DNA from: Rostratula benghalensis
Lineage: Eukaryota; Chordata; Aves; Charadriiformes; Rostratulidae
Length of the DNA: 64,000 nucleotides
Direction: 5' to 3'
Assembly (NCBI GenBank): GCA_013399305.1
Contig: VXAI01000137.1
Span: 703,592-767,591 of the forward strand
Shown: positions 58,399-64,000 of the stretch, in pieces
Numbering within the stretch: position 1 is the stretch's first letter
Layout: each line of letters begins with the position of its first letter
Position numbers and translations under genes: made by a program
The notes under the pieces: model-generated
What the model was told of the DNA's origin: nothing
Seen by the model: the letters and a program-made list of their open reading frames with translations, nothing else
Databases searched by the model: none

Positions 58399-61320
58399 TC
58401 AGGTAGGTGTTTACTAGCCCAGAATGGACAGCTTAATGAGGCACCTCGGTGGAGACACATTTTTGCTGTAATTAAAAACATCTGAGCATCTCAGCTCTTT
58501 GCTCTTTTTCAAAAGAGGAGATAATTCAAGGAGGTCTCCGGTTTAATTTGCCCACTTTTTTTTTTTTTTTCAGGAGATTAGACAAAGTGATTAGGTGATT
58601 ACAACAGCCCTCTCTCACCTTGCAGTTTGAAAACTCATCAGATATTGTGAGCTTTTTTGGGGAAGTAGGGATCACCAGGCCAAGTTGTCTCAGCTTGTGT
58701 CCAAAAAGAAGGTCCTTTCAAACACTTTTCCCTGGCAATATGTGCATTCAAACCTTGGTGGGTCGCACCAGGCAGTTTAATTCCACAGAAGTGGATAAAT
58801 GCAATGCCCACTCACTTCTGCTTTCACTGACAAGTAGGGGAAATATAACCAAAAAGGGGGCAGGGAAAGGAGATCAACAAGATGTGACACTGCAGTCCCC
58901 ACCAGAAAACCACATGCAGTGTCGCATTGCACATAACTCCCTCTGGCTTGCACAGGGCTCCAGCCATCTGGTCCTTATCCTGGCTGCATTTTAGTGACAG
59001 GTCACTTAATTTTTACTTTTGGCCATGATCAAAAGCGAGACATGGGCATAGCTGGGCTACAGATCTGATTTGGCAAAGCAGTGCCTGTCTGCTTAAAAAA
59101 CAATCCCTCAAGCAGTCCGAGATCCTCGTGAACATGCAGGCTGTCTGACAGCTGATGCTATTTTATGCAGCAAGCTATCCTTTCATTCACTAGAAATGTA
59201 TTACATTAAGATTTATTAAATTACATTTATTAAATTAAGAAATAAACTTTAAGCAAGCTTCCTTCATTTGCATAATGGGAGGCTGTGCAGCAGATGGAGA
59301 ATGGAGACTGTAGGCAGGCAACATAACATAGGAGCCTGCATGTTTTGTAGATGAATGTCCCCCTGAATGCTCTCCCAGTTGCCTCTGAGTGGAAAATAAC
59401 CACAATTTCCATGTACTAGGTGGTGACAGTGGGATCAGTGGCAGAGGACAATGAGTGAAACTCCTGGCCCCCAGCTGCCTGATATAACCTTATCTATTCA
59501 GCATGCTCATCTGGACCCAGCTCATATTCCCAAACAAACCTTCAGAGGACTTCTGGAGAAGCATAGCAAATAGGAACAAATGCAATTTTCCAAGGAGGGC
59601 AAATGCTGCCCAGAGACTCACACAACTTTGCATAAATAAGCTTGCAGAGATTTCAGTTCAAATTCATTTAAGTGAATGAGAAATGCTTGCTGTAGAAAGT
59701 CCTAGGCCTTCTTTAATTATTTGATATGGATTTGTTCCTTTTGATATCTAGACCCTAACTAACCATCCACCTGATCCGTACCCACTGGTTAAATGACAAA
59801 GTATGGAAGACAAATATGGGTGCCCCAAGGAATGGCTCCTAAGGCAGATAAGAAAGTAGATGAACAGGAGAGCACCTTATGGTCCTTAATCCTGATCCTG
59901 CTGTATTATACAGTTTCATACCAGGCAGGCATCCTGTGGATGAGAATGAATTGGTCTGTCTCAACATCTCAACACACAGGTAAACTCAGTGAGAACTCTG
60001 GGAAACCTAGGCATTAGTCAGTTTATTACATGATTAACCCATTCCCCATTATCTGCATATCAGTTATTCATCATTGATTATTTGTATAGTTTTCTAATAC
60101 TGTAATGGGCAACTGCCTAGGTCATAAAGGCAATTGCACTAAATAACAAGTGACAAGCGCTACAGCATTTAGCCAGAAAATGCCTCGTCTACTTGAAAAG
60201 AGAAAAAAACCTAAAGCCACAAAGATCAGGAGGAACTAATCTGCCATTAGGCCAGCAAGAAAGAATTTAACTTAGAGAAATGAATGCACAAATGAAAGGA
60301 ATTGATCAAAGCCAGCTGGAAAAAAAAAAAAAGGAAAAAAAAAAAAAACAAACCCAAGGATCAGGCCCTTACAACATGCTTCTTCTTAGAAAAGACATCT
60401 GGGAACCAGGTTGTCCTAGACCTGTTTCTGCACAGCTGATGCCATTCCAGAAGTCAAGAGGACGAAGCTTAGAGAACTGCTCATGCTGAGCCATATGTGC
60501 ATTATACTGATAACCTTTAGGGACGAGAGCCAGGAACACTGGCACCCTGAGGAAGGGAAGGTAGGACACCGGAGGCAGGGGGGACAGAAGAAAGATAGGC
60601 ATAAGCTTAAAGACATCTCAAGACAGTAATAGCAAGACCTTAAGTTCAACACAGAGGTTGAAGTTAATGAGGTCGAAGGATGCAAATTAACCATTGACCT
60701 GATTTTGTGCATTTCCACCAAGGTCACTCAGCACGTTGGGAAACTGGGCCATGCCTCTTTCACTGACAGCAGGGGGCTTTTGTATTTTTGAATTTGTGGA
60801 GTATTTTTTCTGTGCTAAGTAAAGCTGAAGACTTTCTCCTCCCTTGAGAGATAGAGTTTTTCACCATTTTCTAACTACTGCTGATGTGCAGAGCTCACTG
60901 ATTATTAAACAGCACTTCCCCCTACAAAAAAACCCCTATCCCTTAATGATCTCTAGGAGAAATAAATCTGAACTTGCTCATGGGAGCCAGTTTCCAATAG
61001 GATTGATTTGACCTGAACGAAAGCTGACCACAAAGTGAGGATAGAGATCAGATGCAGAGGAGTGGCCAGACCTACATCAGTAAATCATTAATAAGTGTAG
61101 TCACATCCTGGATGGGGACAACCGCAGATCCACAGTGGTGAGAGGCTGCGGAGAACTTCAGCCAATGCTTCCATCCCACAAAGGGACACACGGAGCTGAT
61201 AGCAGGTGAACCACAGAGTTAAAACTCCCAACCCTGGACTATGTGCTGCAGCAGCTGCTCTGCAGACCTCCCCCGTGCTAACTTCTCAGCCATCAACCTT
61301 CATTAGAGAAAATACCCGAC
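58399..61320. other. Unique intron with AT-rich blocks
   Basis: T17 run near 58555; ATTACATT-AAGATTTATTAA duplicated at 59202-59240; A-rich run A12-GG-A13 at 60321-60349. The block 60010-60140 is rich in octamer- and homeodomain-like motifs. Confidence 0.4.
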
Positions 61321-61420
61321 GAGTTACAGCCCGTGCATTCTTTCCTTGCAGTTATATATAGATCCCTGCTTTAGCTGTAACCTTGTGTTTATTCCCCAAG
61401 GCACGGGCTGCAGCTAACTC
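61321..61420. other. Hairpin-forming inverted repeat
   Basis: The left arm GAGTTACAGCCCGTGC (61321-61336) pairs with GCACGGGCTG (61401-61410) and TAACTC (61415-61420), leaving a 4-base bulge CAGC and a 64-nt loop. All 16 pairs are perfect. Role unknown; the stem is short for a microRNA precursor. Confidence 0.7.
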
Positions 61421-61975
61421 TAAAATGCTGATATCCTCTTAGGTGTTGGTGACAAGATAGAAAGCATGAAGGACCACTTTTGCAAGTGCTGTTTGCAGAA
61501 TTGACCCCCATACTAGGAAAAACTTTACAGTTATTTCTTTTAGTTTCCATTTATTCATTCATTTAGTAAAAACATAAGAAACCAGTGAAAACAAAGGAAA
61601 ACTCTATTCTTCTGTCTCAAACCTCAATTTTCATTGTTTTGTCCTCTTACAACATGGTAGAAACATGACTTTCATCACTAGAGTTTACCATATGGAACAA
61701 AACTTTAGCATGGTAGGCTATTTATTTGAGTTCAGTGACATAATGCTCACACAGAAACAATGGTAACCCCACTTTATGTGTCCACTGAGAAAAATAAATT
61801 GCAATACTCTGGATTTGTCTACACACAAGGTTTGTATTAATTCAAATTAATCTAGTATAGTTAGAACAGGGCATTATTTTGTTGAGTTTTGTTTCAGTAT
61901 AAAACTCCTTTTTTTTTTTTTTTTTTCTTTAGCTAAACCAGTACTCTGGATTATCCAGCAGCAACTAATTGTAGA
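61421..61975. other. AT-rich unique intron
   Basis: Contains a T18 run at about 61910-61926. No family or exon recognised. Confidence 0.4.
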
Positions 61976-62086
61976 ACCATAAAATCACAGGTTGGAAAGG
62001 ACCTTTGAGTTCCCACCCCCCTGCCCTGAGCAGGGACACCTCCCACCAGACCAGGTTGCTCAAAGCCCCATCCAGCCTGGTCTTAA
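61976..62086 (-). mobile_element. Short CR1 3' end with a small deletion
   Basis: CATAAAATCACAGGTTGG, AAAGGACCTTTGAGTTCCC, CACCTCCCACCAGACCAGG, CATCCAGCCTGGTCTTAA. The TAAAGATCATC block between GGACCTT and GAGTTCC is missing. Confidence 0.92.
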
Positions 62087-63215
62087 TCAGAGCTTATTTA
62101 AATGCATCAGTTGGACTTATTTAAATACATCCTTTTAAAAATGGATCCTGGAATAAATCATGTAAGCTTTTGAGGGTGTCTAAATATTAGCACTGCACCT
62201 AGGAGGGATCTGAACATCTCTTACTCTACTCTCTCTTGAGGAAATGATGGAAGACCCAAGCCAACTCTTAGCCAGAGCTGCCTGACACTGGTTCCCTGCG
62301 CAAGCAATGGAAAGGAGGGGCTGGAAGCCCAAGTTCACCACCACAGCATGTGATTAGATTATTTTCAAATGGATATTGGGCATCAAGAAAGGAGGCCAGT
62401 GCTTTTCTACTTAAAGGAAAGGACTGGGTATCAGAAGAGACAAGCAAAGCAACATGATTCTTTGGACAAGTCAAGCATCCCTGGCCATACTGGAAGCACT
62501 GGCATGTACACGCTGTCCCATACTATTAAAATGAAAACCCTGACTTCCAGCATCTTTTAATGCATGATTCACCATTTGCCCTATGATTTCTTTTTATGAG
62601 TTCCCCCGTGGGCTGATAATCTCCGGTTCTGCTTAAAAACACCTCCAAGACAAATTATTGGTTTTAAGGGCAGTAACTTAAGAAAAGGCAAGGAACATCC
62701 CTTACAACACGAGCTGACATCTGTAATGCATGGCCTTTCCCAGAAAACTAATAAAAGAGAGCCCAGCTGATGCCGAGAAGATACTTTCTCTGCATACAGG
62801 GGGAAAAAACGTAGCACTTTCCTTATGCCCAGCTGAACGTGCCCGTTGTCTGTGTGTGTTGTGCTTGTGGTATATATCCATATGTACCAGGCATCTGTTT
62901 GTGCGCCTGCTGCAAAAAATATGTTATGGATATAGCTTTCTAAATGCACACGCTGTACCAGTGCGTGAGACACACACTATGGGTGTTTGGTGTACACGTG
63001 TGATGTGTCTCTCCCATCATGTAAGGAAGCACGTGGTAGATTTGTGTGCACACAAACAAGTGCCGCACTCCTGACAAGTGGCGTTTGAAGACGGGATGTT
63101 GGTGGGCATCTGTGGGCCATGACTGCAGGCGTTCACACGCCGATCGTGAGATGCAGACATGAGGAGCACATCATCCTTGAGATGCCCGGGGAGACGCAGC
63201 TCTATCAGGGTTACG
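62087..63215. other. Unique intron with alternating purine-pyrimidine patches
   Basis: CTTATTTAAATGCATC-like sequence is repeated at 62093 and 62117. GTGTGTGTTGTGC and GTGTACACGTGTGATGTG patches occur at 62850-63010. No exon recognised. Confidence 0.4.
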
Positions 63216-63706
63216 TTCCAGCTCTGGAGTCCTCGGCACAGGAATGAGGTGGACCTGTTGGAACGGGTCCAGCAGAGGGCCAACAAAGACGATCAGAGGG
63301 CTGGAGCCACTCTGCTGTGAGAACTGGGGTTGTTCAGACTGGGGAAGAGAAGGCTCCAGGAAGATCTTACAGAAGACTTCCAGTACCTAAAGGGTCTACA
63401 GAAGAAATGAGGAGGGACTCCTGATGAGAGAATGGAGTGACAGGACAAGGGGGAACGACTTTAAACTGAAAGAGGGGGAATTCAGATTAGATATTAGGAA
63501 GAAATTCTTTCCTTTGAGGGTGGGGAGACACTGGCCCAGGTTGCCTACAGAAGTTGTGGCTGCCTGGTCCCTGGAGGTGTTCAAGGCCAGGCTGGATGGG
63601 GCTTTGAGCAACCTGGTCTGGTGGGAGGTGTCCCTGCCTTGGGCAGGTTTTGGAACTCTACGATCTTTAAGGTCCCTTCCAACCCAAAACATTCTGTGAT
63701 TCTATT
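63216..63706 (+). mobile_element. CR1 LINE 3' fragment, about 490 bp
   Basis: One of the most complete copies: TTCCAGCTCTGGAGTCCTC, TGGAACGGGTCCAGCAGAGG, ACTTCCAGTACCTAAAGGG, GACTTTAAACTGAAAGAGGG, GGAAGAAATTCTTTCC, TTCAAGGCCAGGCTGGATGG and ATTCTGTGATTCTATTAG. It serves as a reference for the deletions in other copies. Confidence 0.96.
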
Positions 63707-64000
63707 AGACTGCATCTATTGTATTTATGCAAACCTGTGTGTGCTGCATGTTTTGTGAAGCTTCTGCACTGTGTATTTTATGAGAACATGCCCTGTGCTG
63801 TGCACTTATCCTCTACTGGTAATCTAGATTGAGGCGATCCAGATCACATGAGTTTTGGAATATTAATGCTCATTACATAGAGTACAGGTATCCCACACTC
63901 TGTGTATCCCACACTCTGCCATGCACGTGTGCTCAGAGTGTTTCAGATTCCACACAGTGTCCAACCTGTGAGGATAAGGGGGTTCTTGATAGGAAAAAGT
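63707..64000. other. Unique intronic sequence at the window edge
   Basis: TATCCCACACTCTG is repeated directly at about 63888 and 63905. Nothing else seen. Confidence 0.45.

Larger units (their letters stand above)
29797..64000 (-). other. Upstream intron of the plexin-A gene (partial)
   Basis: In gene orientation this is the intron before the PSI exon and runs off the right edge, so it is at least 34.2 kb. No further plexin-like peptide was recognised in the open frames longer than about 60 codons; a short exon could still be missed. It holds most of the CR1 fragments listed separately. Confidence 0.6.

Overview
The window looks like nuclear DNA from a bird (Neoaves by its repeats), lying inside one very long gene. 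About 27 fragments of avian CR1 LINEs are present, most ending in the CR1 3' terminus with its short ATTCTATGA-type repeats. There is no bacterial-style gene organisation: the many open frames are short, lack family signatures, and often recur because they are CR1 read antisense.

Only one piece of host coding sequence could be recognised. It is a 101-bp exon on the minus strand at 29665-29765, bounded by a good acceptor and a GTAAGT donor. It encodes 33 residues of a plexin PSI domain (pattern C-x5-C-x2-C-x7-C-x2-C with the DPHCGWC core). The final partial codon must be Thr, giving HN-T, which fits plexin-A4 better than the A1, A2 or A3 sequences I remember. The window is therefore read as the middle of a PLXNA4-like gene transcribed right to left, with at least 34.2 kb of upstream intron (29766-64000) and 29.7 kb of downstream intron (1-29664).

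Layout in rising coordinates: 1-6.9 kb holds four CR1 copies, a sequence gap and a GATG/GACA microsatellite. From 6.9 to 20.8 kb is mostly unique intron with three CR1 copies, an ancient CR1 relic at 15.3 kb and a strong G-quadruplex motif at 18.0 kb on the gene's sense strand. From 20.8 to 29.6 kb lie four CR1 copies and a CpG-, CCAAT- and G-tract-rich island at 26.4-26.9 kb, 2.8 kb downstream of the exon. The exon is followed on its upstream side by a large CTTT/CCTT microsatellite containing a gap (30.5-30.9 kb). From 32.5 to 45 kb is the densest CR1 area, including a partial tandem CR1, a CR1 nested in a much older CR1 that still shows a reverse-transcriptase motif, and a CR1 with an internal AATCTA expansion. 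From 45 to 64 kb is unique intron with scattered CR1 copies, a second ancient RT relic at 51.2 kb and a 100-bp hairpin at 61.3 kb.

No RNA gene, CRISPR array or intact mobile element was found, and no intact protein-coding gene lies wholly inside the window. Several AT-rich, homeodomain-site-rich blocks look like possible conserved non-coding elements, but this needs alignment to test.
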